Both the position numbers and the translations under genes were made by a program. A model generated the notes under the pieces. That model was not told the DNA's origin and did not search any database. It saw only the letters and a program-made list of their open reading frames with translations. This document shows, in pieces, positions 37,267-45,419 of a stretch of DNA of 64,000 bases. Each line of letters begins with the position of its first letter. Within the stretch, counting starts at the first letter, position 1. This stretch comes from Agrobacterium arsenijevicii (GTDB lineage Bacteria; Pseudomonadota; Alphaproteobacteria; Rhizobiales; Rhizobiaceae). Location of the stretch: positions 1 through 64,000 of the forward strand of contig JWIT01000015.1 in assembly GCA_000949895.1 (NCBI GenBank). The letters are read 5' to 3'.

Positions 37267-37503
37267 TTATCGGGCGCGTGCAACCTTTTTGGGAGCAGGA
37301 AGCAGTCCCTCGCGCTGCAACTTCTTCTTCGCCATCTTGCGGTGGCGGCGCACAGCTTCGGCTTCTTCGCGGATGCGCTTTTCCGACGGCTTTTCGTATG
37401 ATTCCCGTGCGCGCATCTCACGGAAGATACCCTCGCGCTGCATCCTTTTTTTCAAGACGCGGAGGGCTTGCTCTACATTGTTATCCCTGACGAGTACCTG
37501 CAA
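37267..37503 (-). CDS. rpsU: 30S ribosomal protein S21
   Basis: A 78-residue basic protein. The start [20 protein letters not shown] followed by [20 protein letters not shown] and [17 protein letters not shown] is diagnostic of bS21. A TTG start at 37503 is preferred: AAGGAG is properly spaced for it and it yields the canonical MQVLVRDN start, whereas ATG 37506 is only 2 bases from the ribosome binding site. It is near the cold-shock gene; rhizobia often carry more than one rpsU copy. Confidence 0.92.
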   Translation of the reverse strand: MQVLVRDNNVEQALRVLKKRMQREGIFREMRARESYEKPSEKRIREEAEAVRRHRKMAKKKLQREGLLPAPKKVARAR

Positions 37504-37530
37504 CATATCTCCTTAACGCAGCCATCGCTG

Positions 37531-37821
37531 CTATTTTTTGATTCTGATTGTATTCGAATTGATCCAGCTCGATCCCGCATCACGCGAGGACGAGCCTTCG
37601 ATTTCCACGGGCCGCGATGAAGACGCAGCCACATCGATTTCATCGAGCGCTATGTTGCGTTCGAAGTTCTCGTGCTGGAAACGTACCCTGTAGCGAACCG
37701 CTCCTTGCTGGGTCTCGGGCAGAGCCGTTACGACCCGGCCGGGACCCGTGGGCTGGTTGGCCCCAAGTACGCCCGCTTTCAGAACGATAGCATCGCCGGA
37801 GCGATAAAGATTTTTGCGCAT
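37531..37821 (-). CDS. Hypothetical protein, 96 residues
   Basis: MRKNLYRSGDAIVLKAGVLG ... GPGRVVTALPETQQGAVRYRVRF suggests a small beta-rich fold; the motif for a positional sequence (GxVxxxLPExxGxxxYRVRF) resembles small rhizobial proteins of unknown function. The C-terminal part is Ser-rich. GGGGAGGCTCTC precedes the ATG at 37821. It lies between the cspA terminator and rpsU on the same strand, so it may head a unit with rpsU. Function not assigned. Confidence 0.7.
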   Translation of the reverse strand: MRKNLYRSGDAIVLKAGVLGANQPTGPGRVVTALPETQQGAVRYRVRFQHENFERNIALDEIDVAASSSRPVEIEGSSSRDAGSSWINSNTIRIKK

Positions 37822-37844
37822 GAGAGCCTCCCCATGGCCAAAAA

Positions 37845-37915
37845 AACAAAAGGCCGGGCTTTAACCCGACCTCTCACAATCACTCAGCGCCACTGCCAGT
37901 ACATCCGTAGCCAGC
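37845..37915 (-). terminator. cspA 3' UTR element and terminator
   Basis: Reading leftward after cspA: CTACGGATGTACTGGCAGTGG (37911-37891) and then a stem GGTCGGG/CCCGGCC (37871-37865 with 37858-37852) followed by TTTTGTTTTTTT. It is a strong intrinsic terminator. The upstream part is homologous to the 3' half of the sRNA candidate at 36066-36204 and could encode the hexapeptide MYWQWR. Confidence 0.75.
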
Positions 37916-37930
37916 GGGGCCGATGACAAA

Positions 37931-38140
37931 TCAAGCTGCGCGAAGGTTGTCGGCGGAGCTCTTGCCGGACTTGCGGTCCTGCACGATGTCGTAGGTGATC
38001 TTCTGACCGTCGTTCAGCGAACGCAGACCTGCGCGCTCAACAGCCGAAATGTGAACGAAAACGTCCGTGCCGCCGTTGTCAGGCTGAATGAAGCCGAAGC
38101 CCTTGGTGGCGTTGAACCACTTTACAGTACCAGTGTTCAT
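37931..38140 (-). CDS. cspA: Cold-shock protein (CspA family)
   Basis: A 69-residue OB-fold RNA chaperone: [23 protein letters not shown]1 KGFGFI (13-18) and RNP2 VFVHI (27-31). AAAGGAAATCGTT precedes the ATG at 38140. The upstream 226-base gap to the next gene leaves room for the long 5' UTR typical of cold-shock genes. Monocistronic, given the terminator at 37852-37871. Confidence 0.93.
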   Translation of the reverse strand: MNTGTVKWFNATKGFGFIQPDNGGTDVFVHISAVERAGLRSLNDGQKITYDIVQDRKSGKSSADNLRAA

Positions 38141-38366
38141 AACGATTTCCTTTCGTAGTAATCGTTGTTGGTTCCCGCGATACCTTGCGGAATTAGATCG
38201 ATTATTTGAGAGGAAATCCGACGGGAACGTAGAGTCCCAGGAGCGACGTCACAAGCAATTGTCGATTTGCCGAATATAGCCTCAAATTTTGATTTTGCAA
38301 TGGGCCGATGCGGAAAAATGCGTCACCGGGCGATTGCCCGCGCCGGTTCAGGTGTGTTTTTCACCG

Positions 38367-38486
38367 TCAGCGGCGCGATTTCGGTTTTTTCTCCTCCCTG
38401 TTCATATCACGTCCCACCCATTTGAAGAAAACGATCAGGCTGGTGCCGATGATGATGAGCGGAATGAAGGATTCGAAACTGGACAT
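38367..38486 (-). CDS. Small single-pass membrane protein, 39 residues
   Basis: MSSFESFIPLIIIGTSLIVF followed by FKWVGRDMNREEKKPKSRR and a stop. One hydrophobic helix at about residues 8-22 with a charged, basic cytoplasmic-type tail. GGAGAAAG lies before the ATG at 38486. Typical of overlooked small membrane proteins; function unknown. Alternatively a chance frame, but composition and ribosome binding site favour a gene. Confidence 0.6.
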   Translation of the reverse strand: MSSFESFIPLIIIGTSLIVFFKWVGRDMNREEKKPKSRR

Positions 38487-38576
38487 GATTCACTCTTTCT
38501 CCCCCCGACCATCATTTTAGCGGCATGGAAGAAGCGCGTAATCTGCGGAATGTTATCCGTTCTTTTTTGGCAATTG

Positions 38577-38612
38577 CGGCCTGCGGTCCGCTGTCAAAAG
38601 GGCCGCAGGCCG
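38577..38612 (-). other. Stem-loop at the end of the TetR-controlled operon
   Basis: CGGCCTGCGG at 38577-38586 pairs exactly with CCGCAGGCCG at 38603-38612 (10-base stem, 16-base loop), 7 bases after the stop of the last gene. No T-run on the leftward strand, so it could be a Rho-assisted or mRNA-end hairpin. Confidence 0.55.
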
Positions 38613-38619
38613 AAAATCT

Positions 38620-39855
38620 CTAGCGGGGCAGGGATTTCACCGCCGCGGCACCACCTTCGCGGGCACTTTTCAGCGCCGCCACGCCGCAGAGAACCGACAT
38701 GGCGCCAGCGCGCGAACCCGCCCGCTGCCGCAGCCGGTCGTTCGAGCCGGGTTTGAAGATCATGTCGCGCATACGGTTGTCGCCGCCATAATGGCCGCCC
38801 GGTTCATGCGGCACCCATATGCGTTCAACACCGCCGCCGAAGCTTTTCACCAGCAGGATTTCGTCGGCCGGCGGCTCCGTCCACGGCTGCTTTTCATATT
38901 GGCGCATTTCTATGCGGCCCTTATGGCCGTTGAACGCAATGTGATGGCCTTCGATCGGCATATAGGTATTGAGTGAGTAGGAGACCTGCACGCCGCTCGC
39001 ATAACGGATCGAAGCGCTCATCGTGTCGGGAATGTCGATCTCCTCGCGGAAGACGCAGGCGTCGCGCATATAGCCGTCCACCGTCGAAGGGTCTTCATAG
39101 AGCGCGTCGAGGAAGGGATCGGCAGCGAGATCCATGAAATAATCGCACTCACCCTTGTGCGGACAGGTGCGACAGCGCGTTCCGCGGAACGGTCCGTTCT
39201 TGCCATAATGCAGCAATTGTCCGAAGCCCTTCACTTCCACCGGATCGGAATCGAGATACCAGTTCAGAAGATCGAAGTGGTGCGTGGCCTTGTGCACGAA
39301 CAGGCTGCCGGAATGTTCGGTGAAGGCGTGCCAGCGGCGGAAATAATCCGCGCCATGCTGGTTATCGAGGTACCAGTGGAAATCGACCGACGTGACGGTG
39401 CCGATGGCGCCGTCGTCGATCAATTCCTTGATGCGTGCCGCCGTCGGCGAAAAACGGTAATTGAAGGAAACGTCGACGCGGCGGCCGCTTTTCGCCTCCG
39501 CCGCGCGGATGCGGTCGATCTTTTCCGGGGTCGTGGTCATGGGTTTTTCGCTGATGACATCGGCGCCGCCTTCAAGGGCGCGGATGATGATGTCGTCATG
39601 GGTGTCGTCAGGCGTACAGACGATCACCAGTTCCGGGCGCTGCTCGACCATCATCCGGTCGAAATCGTCGTAAAGCGGTGCGCTTGATCCCATCATGGCG
39701 CGGGCCCGTTCGGCGCGCATCAGGTTCAGGTCGCAAATGCCGACCAGCTCGACGTAGTCGCTCCACCCGGCCAGAAGCTCGCGCCCCCACATGGTGGTGC
39801 CGCGATTGCCGGTGCCGACCAGCGCATAACGTTTGCGTTTCACCCTTTCAGGCAT
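38620..39855 (-). CDS. Gfo/Idh/MocA-family oxidoreductase
   Basis: A 411-residue NAD(P)-dependent sugar dehydrogenase-type protein. Rossmann motif ALVGTGNRGTT (residues about 11-21), EKP motif in DVISEKPMTTTP, and a substrate domain containing FVHKATHHFDLLNWY. It carries a cysteine cluster (TRCRTCPHKGECDYF) seen in part of this family. Fourth and last gene of the leftward unit led by the gene at 43058. A sugar oxidation step is likely; substrate unknown. Confidence 0.82.
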   Translation of the reverse strand: MPERVKRKRYALVGTGNRGTTMWGRELLAGWSDYVELVGICDLNLMRAERARAMMGSSAPLYDDFDRMMVEQRPELVIVCTPDDTHDDIIIRALEGGADVISEKPMTTTPEKIDRIRAAEAKSGRRVDVSFNYRFSPTAARIKELIDDGAIGTVTSVDFHWYLDNQHGADYFRRWHAFTEHSGSLFVHKATHHFDLLNWYLDSDPVEVKGFGQLLHYGKNGPFRGTRCRTCPHKGECDYFMDLAADPFLDALYEDPSTVDGYMRDACVFREEIDIPDTMSASIRYASGVQVSYSLNTYMPIEGHHIAFNGHKGRIEMRQYEKQPWTEPPADEILLVKSFGGGVERIWVPHEPGGHYGGDNRMRDMIFKPGSNDRLRQRAGSRAGAMSVLCGVAALKSAREGGAAAVKSLPR

Positions 39856-39874
39856 TTTCTCTCTCCCGGACCTG

Positions 39875-40696
39875 TCAACAAACGGTTTTGAAACGCTCGA
39901 CGACGGTGGACAGAACCTCGTCCATCGGGCGTGCCTGCCAGCGATGCGAAAAAATCTCCACTTCCTGCGGGCCGTGGAAGCCGGCGGCCTCGATCATGGC
40001 GCGAAACGCCTTCAGGTCAATCACGCCATCACCCATCATGCCGCGATCGTTGAGCGGATCAGTGGTCGGCACAAGCCAGTCGCAGATGTGGTGCGCCAGA
40101 ATTTGCCCGTTTCGGCCCGCGCGCGCCACCTGTTCCTCCAGCTCCGGGTCCCACCAGACGTGGTAGACGTCGATGGCGACACCCGTTCCGGCACCCAGCC
40201 GGTCGCAGAGATCGAGCGATTGTTTCAGTGTGTTGAAGCAGGCCCGGTCGGCGGCATAGAATGGATGCAGCGGCTCGATGGCGAGCGGTATGCCGGCGGC
40301 TCTGGCATAGGGCAGGAGTTCGGCCATGCCGTCCTCCACCATCTGCCGCGCACCTTTAATGTCGCGTGAGCCCGCGGGCAGGCCGCCCACAACAAGCACG
40401 AGGCAATCGGCCTTCATCGCGGCGGCCTCATCTACCGCACGCCTGTTGTCCTCGATGGCACGGCGGCGACCTTCCGCATCCGGTGCGGGGAAAAAGCCGC
40501 CACGGCAAAGGCCACTGAGGCGAAGGCCGTTCTGCTCGACAATTTTGGTGGCCTCGGCGAGGCCGACGCCATGCACCTGATCGCGCCAGGGCGAGATGGC
40601 GGTGATGCCATGCGCAAGGCAGGCATCGACGATCGCGCCAAACGAACCGCCTTGGCGCACGGTGGCAAAATTGATGGAAAGGCCTTCAAGGCTCAT
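39875..40696 (-). CDS. TIM-barrel sugar isomerase/epimerase (xylose isomerase-like)
   Basis: A 273-residue protein of the AP-endonuclease-2/xylose isomerase-like family. Acidic and His residues on strand ends fit a metal site (LAIEPLHPFYAADR, AIDVYHVWWDPELE, ILAHHICDWL, EVEIFSHRW). Such enzymes isomerise, epimerise or eliminate sugar and ketosugar substrates. It lies between two Gfo/Idh/MocA genes and DUF993, so it probably acts on an oxidised sugar. Exact reaction unknown. Confidence 0.78.
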   Translation of the reverse strand: MSLEGLSINFATVRQGGSFGAIVDACLAHGITAISPWRDQVHGVGLAEATKIVEQNGLRLSGLCRGGFFPAPDAEGRRRAIEDNRRAVDEAAAMKADCLVLVVGGLPAGSRDIKGARQMVEDGMAELLPYARAAGIPLAIEPLHPFYAADRACFNTLKQSLDLCDRLGAGTGVAIDVYHVWWDPELEEQVARAGRNGQILAHHICDWLVPTTDPLNDRGMMGDGVIDLKAFRAMIEAAGFHGPQEVEIFSHRWQARPMDEVLSTVVERFKTVC

Positions 40697-40741
40697 ATCG
40701 CTATCTCCCTCATTCTCTTTGTAGCTAGCCCGCGGGCCATC

Positions 40742-41905
40742 TCAACCAATGCCCCTGACAGCCAGAAACGCCTTCATGCGGTGCGTCGCTACATCCGGTT
40801 CGGCCAGCACATTGGCCTTGTCCGCCAGCCGGAAAAGCTCGGCGAAGTGCTGTGTGGAGCGGGTGCTTTCCTGCCCGCCGACCATGGTGAAATGATCCTG
40901 CAGGCCATTGAGATAGGCGAGGAACACGACGCCGGTTTTATAAAAGCGGGTCGGCGCCTTGAAGATATGGCGCGAGAGCGCCACCGTCGGCTCCAGAATG
41001 TCGAAGAATTCATTGTCCGCACCGCGCTTCAGGCTGGCGAGCGCCTTGGAGGCCGCTGGCGCAATGGCATCGAAAATGCCCAGCAGCGCGTCCGAATGTC
41101 CCTTCTCGTCACCGGCAATCAGTTCGGCATAATTGAAATCGTCACCGGTATACATGCGTACGCCGGCGGGCAGGCGGCGGCGCATGACGATTTCCTTCTC
41201 CTTGGAGAGAAGCGAAATCTTGATGCCATCGATCTTGTCGGCATTCTCCTCGATCATAGCAAGGCAGGTTTCCATCGCTTCCATGTGGTCGCGAGACCCC
41301 CAGTACCCCTCAAGCGCGGGATCGAACATTTCTCCCAGCCAGTGGATCACCACTTTTTCGTTCGCATGGGAAAGAACCTTGGCATAGGCCTTGAGATAGT
41401 CGTCCGGGGAACCGGCGGCGGCGGCCAGCGCGCGGCTCGCCATCAGGATTACGCGTCCACCTTCTCCCTGAACAAAATCAAGCTGTTCCAGGTAAGAGTC
41501 GATAATCTGGTTCAGATCGTAGCCGCTACCATTGAGGTGGTCGGTGCCGACGCCGCAGGCAATCAGCGCATCCTTGCGGGTGGCCGCTTCCTTCAGCGAA
41601 CGGGAGATCAGTTCCTGCGCTTGCGGCCATGCCAGCCCCATGCCGCGCTGCGCCGTGTCCATGGCTTCGGCGACGCCAAGGCCGAGGTCCCACAGGCGGT
41701 GACGGAAGCGCAATGTAGCGTCCCAGTCGATGGCGGGGTTAAGCCACGGGTCGTTGTCGGCAAGAGGGTCGGCCACCACATGGGCGGCGGCGAAAGCGAC
41801 GCGGTTGAAATCCGCGGCACTTCGTTTCTCAACGGCGACCGGCGTGCCTGATAGACTGTAGACCTCGATGCTGCGGTCGTCTTTCGGAAGCTTGAGTTCG
41901 CTCAC
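40742..41905 (-). CDS. DUF993 protein (DapA-like TIM barrel)
   Basis: A 387-residue protein matching DUF993, annotated as distantly related to dihydrodipicolinate synthases. Features: DLNQIIDSYLEQLDFVQGEGGRVILMASRAL, HWLGEMFDPALEGYWGSRDH, and a Lys in DGIKISLL that could be a Schiff-base residue as in DapA-type lyases. No function is established to my knowledge. Its position in a sugar dehydrogenase/isomerase operon suggests a retro-aldol or dehydratase step on a keto-acid intermediate (inference). Confidence 0.75.
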   Translation of the reverse strand: MSELKLPKDDRSIEVYSLSGTPVAVEKRSAADFNRVAFAAAHVVADPLADNDPWLNPAIDWDATLRFRHRLWDLGLGVAEAMDTAQRGMGLAWPQAQELISRSLKEAATRKDALIACGVGTDHLNGSGYDLNQIIDSYLEQLDFVQGEGGRVILMASRALAAAAGSPDDYLKAYAKVLSHANEKVVIHWLGEMFDPALEGYWGSRDHMEAMETCLAMIEENADKIDGIKISLLSKEKEIVMRRRLPAGVRMYTGDDFNYAELIAGDEKGHSDALLGIFDAIAPAASKALASLKRGADNEFFDILEPTVALSRHIFKAPTRFYKTGVVFLAYLNGLQDHFTMVGGQESTRSTQHFAELFRLADKANVLAEPDVATHRMKAFLAVRGIG

Positions 41906-41915
41906 TGTCGCCTCC

Positions 41916-43058
41916 TCAGGAGATCGCCGGAACGTCGAGCCAGCGACGTTCCTTCCACGATTTCAGTCCCAGTTCGGCCAGCTGCACGCCCTTCACGCCT
42001 TCCATCAGCCCGTAAGGCCACGGGTCGTTGTCGACGAGGTGGCGCACGAACATTTCCCATTGCGCCTTGAAGCCGTTGTCATAGGTGACGTTGTCAGGCA
42101 CCTCCTGCCAGGTCTTGTAGAAATCGATGGTCTGTGGCTGGTCGGGGTTCCACACCGGCTTCGGTGTGTTGGTGCGGTGCTGCGTAAAGCATTTAGTCAG
42201 GCCCGCCACCGCCGAACCATGTGTACCGTCTACCTGGAACGTTACGAGGTCGTCGCGGCGTACACGCACTGCCCATGAGGAGTTGATGTGGGCGATGGCA
42301 CCGCCTTCCAGCTCGAAGGTGGCATAGGCCGCATCGTCCGCATCCGCCTTGTAGGCCTTGCCCTGCTCATCGAAACGCTCGGGGATATGGGTGGTGCCGA
42401 GGCAGCTCACCGATTTCACCGGGCCGAACAGATTGTCGAGCACGTAACGCCAGTGGCACAGCATATCGAGAATGATGCCGCCGCCATCTTTCAGGCGGTA
42501 GTTCCATGACGGGCGCTGTGCCGGTTGCCAGTCACCCTCGAAAACCCAATAACCGAACTCGCCGCGGACCGAGAGAATCTTGCCGAAAAAGCCGCTGTCG
42601 CGCAGCATCGCTAATTTGCGAAGGCCGGGAAGGAACAGCTTGTCCTGTACCACGCCGTGTTTGATGCCGGCGCTTTCGGCCAGCCGCGCAATCGCCAGCG
42701 CCTCTTCCATCGTGTCGGAAATCGGCTTTTCGCAATAGACGTTCTTGCCCGCCTTGATGGCCTTTTCCAGCAGGCTGCCGCGCATCTGCGTGGTGCCGGC
42801 GTCGAAGAACAGCGTGTCATCCGGGTTCGCAAGGGCTGCGTCAATGTCGGTCGTCCAGCGTGCAACATTGTGCTTTTTGGCGATTTCCTCGATCTTCGCG
42901 CCATTGCGGCCGACCAGGATCGGGTCGAGCATGACCCTTTCACCGCTCTTCAAAAGCACGCCACCCTGATCGCGAATGGCGAGAACGGAGCGCACGAGGT
43001 GCTGGTTGTAACCCATGCGGCCGGTAATGCCGTGCATGATGACGCCGATACGTTTCAT
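41916..43058 (-). CDS. Gfo/Idh/MocA-family oxidoreductase
   Basis: A 380-residue dehydrogenase-type protein, first gene of the leftward unit. Motifs: GVIMHGITGRMGYNQH (Rossmann), VYCEKPISDT (EKP), and GGIILDMLCHWRYVLDN with the catalytic Asp/His positions of the family. The start at 43058 follows GGGAGGAAATTC; a start at 43115 would cross the operator region. It is only distantly similar to the second copy at 38620, so the two likely catalyse different steps. Confidence 0.82.
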   Translation of the reverse strand: MKRIGVIMHGITGRMGYNQHLVRSVLAIRDQGGVLLKSGERVMLDPILVGRNGAKIEEIAKKHNVARWTTDIDAALANPDDTLFFDAGTTQMRGSLLEKAIKAGKNVYCEKPISDTMEEALAIARLAESAGIKHGVVQDKLFLPGLRKLAMLRDSGFFGKILSVRGEFGYWVFEGDWQPAQRPSWNYRLKDGGGIILDMLCHWRYVLDNLFGPVKSVSCLGTTHIPERFDEQGKAYKADADDAAYATFELEGGAIAHINSSWAVRVRRDDLVTFQVDGTHGSAVAGLTKCFTQHRTNTPKPVWNPDQPQTIDFYKTWQEVPDNVTYDNGFKAQWEMFVRHLVDNDPWPYGLMEGVKGVQLAELGLKSWKERRWLDVPAIS

Positions 43059-43119
43059 GAATTTCCTCCCTAGGCGGCCTTTTCCCGCAAGGCCACATCC
43101 GTCAAACAATGGCACTTTG

Positions 43120-43133
43120 TAACCATTTGGTTA
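43120..43133. promoter_or_regulatory. TetR operator 1, before the catabolic operon
   Basis: TAACCATTTGGTTA is a perfect 14-base palindrome 62 bases before the Gfo gene at 43058. A close relative lies in the TetR/SBP divergent region at 44047-44060, making the intervening TetR gene (43306-44004) the obvious binding protein. Confidence 0.65.
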
Positions 43134-43305
43134 TTTGTGGTCGTGAAGAGCGCAATCTGTCAAGGTGTTTTTGTCGGGAAAAATGGATGTTGTGGGATGC
43201 GCTGCAACCACGGCTTTTTGCCGCACCGCGAAAGCGAAAGGCGCGCTTCGCCATTGCGAAACGCGCCTCGTCACTGTTCTCAAAGGGAAATCCGGTTCTA
43301 CTGGT

Positions 43306-44004
43306 TCAGACCGGCCGCACCGCAGCAAGCAGGGTGTTGACGATGTGCTGGCCCCAGCGTTCCAGCTCAGTGGGGTCGGTCAGGTCGCGCTGGAAGATCG
43401 TCGACAGCGTGAATCGGTTCGACAGATAAAAGGCGCCGAGCGAGGCGATCGTCAGATAGATGTCGATCGGATCGAGTCCGTCACGGAATTCGCCGGTGTC
43501 GCGGCCGCGCCGCAACACGTCTTCAAGCTCGGAAATGAAGTTCGAATGCATCGCCGCAATCGTAGGAGATTGCCTGAGATACCGGGCTTTGTTGAGGTTT
43601 TCTGTTGCGAGAATGCTCAGGAATTCCGGGTGATCCAGAAAATAATGCCAGGTGAAAAGCGCGAGTTCCCGCAAGCCTTCCGAAGGCGCCTTGCGGGTGA
43701 GGTCTAGCCGCCGTTCGGTGTGGCGGATATGACGATAAGCGTCCTCCAGCACGGCAAGGTAGAGCGCGTCCTTGTCGCCGAAATAATGGTAGATCATCCG
43801 TTTGTTGGTGCCGGCACGCCGCGCCACGACATCGATCCGTGCTCCTGCCAGCCCCTTGGCGGCCACCTCGCGGCGGGCGGCTTCAAGAATGGCGGCCCGC
43901 GTTCTTTCCGGGTTTCGCACCTGTGCAGTGGCGCGTTTGCGCTTCGGGGCAGGCGTTTCCTCAGGAGCCGGGTCGGGCAGCTGGTTTTTCGTTGTTTCTT
44001 CCAT
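43306..44004 (-). CDS. TetR-family transcriptional regulator
   Basis: A 232-residue regulator. A charged N-terminal extension (about 25 residues, PAPEETPAPKRKRATAQ) precedes the TetR helix-turn-helix (GLAGARIDVVARRAGTNKRMIYHYFGDKD), then a helical ligand domain. ATG 44004 is chosen; the frame continues upstream to 44106 but would cover the operator. It lies between the two units it probably controls: the leftward catabolic genes and the rightward transporter at 44124. Confidence 0.87.
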   Translation of the reverse strand: MEETTKNQLPDPAPEETPAPKRKRATAQVRNPERTRAAILEAARREVAAKGLAGARIDVVARRAGTNKRMIYHYFGDKDALYLAVLEDAYRHIRHTERRLDLTRKAPSEGLRELALFTWHYFLDHPEFLSILATENLNKARYLRQSPTIAAMHSNFISELEDVLRRGRDTGEFRDGLDPIDIYLTIASLGAFYLSNRFTLSTIFQRDLTDPTELERWGQHIVNTLLAAVRPV

Positions 44005-44046
44005 CGTGACACCCGCTTGACAATGTTGTCGATCAGTGTTCCCATG

Positions 44047-44060
44047 TAACCAATTAGTTA
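44047..44060. promoter_or_regulatory. TetR operator 2, between the TetR and SBP genes
   Basis: TAACCAATTAGTTA matches operator 1 (TAACCATTTGGTTA) at 12 of 14 positions and is itself near-palindromic. It is 43 bases before the TetR start and 64 before the SBP start, suited to autoregulation and transporter control. Confidence 0.65.
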
Positions 44061-44123
44061 TAAAACGGCAATAGTCGTTTACACCCATCATCAATTTGGC
44101 AGTCAATTAGGGAGGAGTTGCCA

Positions 44124-45413
44124 ATGCCCGTGATGCTTCACAGGAGAAGTGTGCTTTCAACCGGGCTTGCGGCCCTTTCGCTGGCAACGTTGGGAGGCGT
44201 TTCAGCACAGGCCCAGGCCGCACGGCTACGTATGTTGTGGTGGGGGTCGCAGGAACGTGCGGACCGCACCAACAAGGCGATATCAGCCTACAAGCAGGTG
44301 AAACCGGATCTCGATATTGCCGGGGAATTCGCCGGCTGGAGCGATTATTGGCCGCGTCTCGCCACGCAGGTGGCGGGCCGCAACGCGCCTGATCTGATCC
44401 AGATGGATTACCGTTATATCTTCGAATATGGCCGGCGCGGCGCGCTTGCGCCACTTGACGACTATATCGGCAAGGGCCTGAAGATCGAAGACTTCGGCAA
44501 GATGAACATCGATTCAGGCCGGGTCGACGGCAAGCTTTACGGCATCAATCTCGGGGTCAATTCAAGTGCTGTCTTCTTCGACAAGGCGGCCTGGGAAAAA
44601 TCCGGCGCAACGCCGCCCTCGATCGGGCAGACCTGGGAAGAGTTTGCCGAAAACGCCGCCAAACTCAGCAAGAACAAGCCGAAACCCGGCTATTATGCCA
44701 CCGCTGATGCCAGCGGCGTGGAGCCGAGCTTTGAGAACTGGCTGCGCCAGAACGGCAAGTCGCTTTATACGGTCGATGGCGGCATCGGTTTCGATCCGAC
44801 TGACGCGACCAAGTGGTTCACCATGTGGGCGGATCTGCGCAAAAGCGGCGCCTGCGTACCAGCCGATATTCAGGCGCTCGACCAGTTGAACATCGAAACC
44901 AACGCACTGACGACGGGCAAGGCGGCAACCGCATTTGCCCATTCCAACCAGTTCGTCGGTTATCAGGCGCTCAACAAAGCCAAGCTGGCGATAACCTCTT
45001 ATCCCAAAAGCGCGAAGGATGGCCCTTCCGGCCACTACCTGAAACCCTCCATGCTCATCAGCGTCGCCAATGGCAGCGCCGGCATCGAGCAGGCGATCGG
45101 CTTCATCAACTTCCTTGTTGCCGAACCGCAGGGCGTCGACATTCTGGGCGTGGAGCGCGGCGTTCCGCCATCGGAATCCATGCGCAACCAGCTGACCGGC
45201 AAGCTCGACGAGGTCAGCAAGAGCATGGTGGAATATATTGCCGAGATCACCCCCGGTGTCGGCGATCTGCCGCCGGCACCACCTCCGGGCGCTGGCGAAT
45301 TCGCCTTCGTCCTGAAGCGCACGGCGGAGGAGATCGGCTTCGGCAAGATTTCGCCGAGCGAAGGTGGCGACCGGCTCGTCAAAGAATCTGAAACCGTTAT
45401 CAAACGGAAGTGA
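44124..45413 (+). CDS. ABC transporter solute-binding protein with Tat-type signal
   Basis: A 429-residue family 1 solute-binding protein. The N-terminus MPVMLHRRSVLSTGLAALSL carries a twin-arginine motif (RRSVL), then the mature start RLRMLWWGSQERADRTNKAI. ATG 44124 is 6 bases after GGAGGAG at 44111-44117. It is a clear paralogue of the orphan SBP at 54119: both have WWGS..R..RTN..I..Y, DYW..LAT..AGRN..D and LGVERGVPP. It heads a complete CUT1 transporter operon. Substrate unknown. Confidence 0.86.
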   Translation: MPVMLHRRSVLSTGLAALSLATLGGVSAQAQAARLRMLWWGSQERADRTNKAISAYKQVKPDLDIAGEFAGWSDYWPRLATQVAGRNAPDLIQMDYRYIFEYGRRGALAPLDDYIGKGLKIEDFGKMNIDSGRVDGKLYGINLGVNSSAVFFDKAAWEKSGATPPSIGQTWEEFAENAAKLSKNKPKPGYYATADASGVEPSFENWLRQNGKSLYTVDGGIGFDPTDATKWFTMWADLRKSGACVPADIQALDQLNIETNALTTGKAATAFAHSNQFVGYQALNKAKLAITSYPKSAKDGPSGHYLKPSMLISVANGSAGIEQAIGFINFLVAEPQGVDILGVERGVPPSESMRNQLTGKLDEVSKSMVEYIAEITPGVGDLPPAPPPGAGEFAFVLKRTAEEIGFGKISPSEGGDRLVKESETVIKRK

Positions 45414-45419
45414 TGGCAT

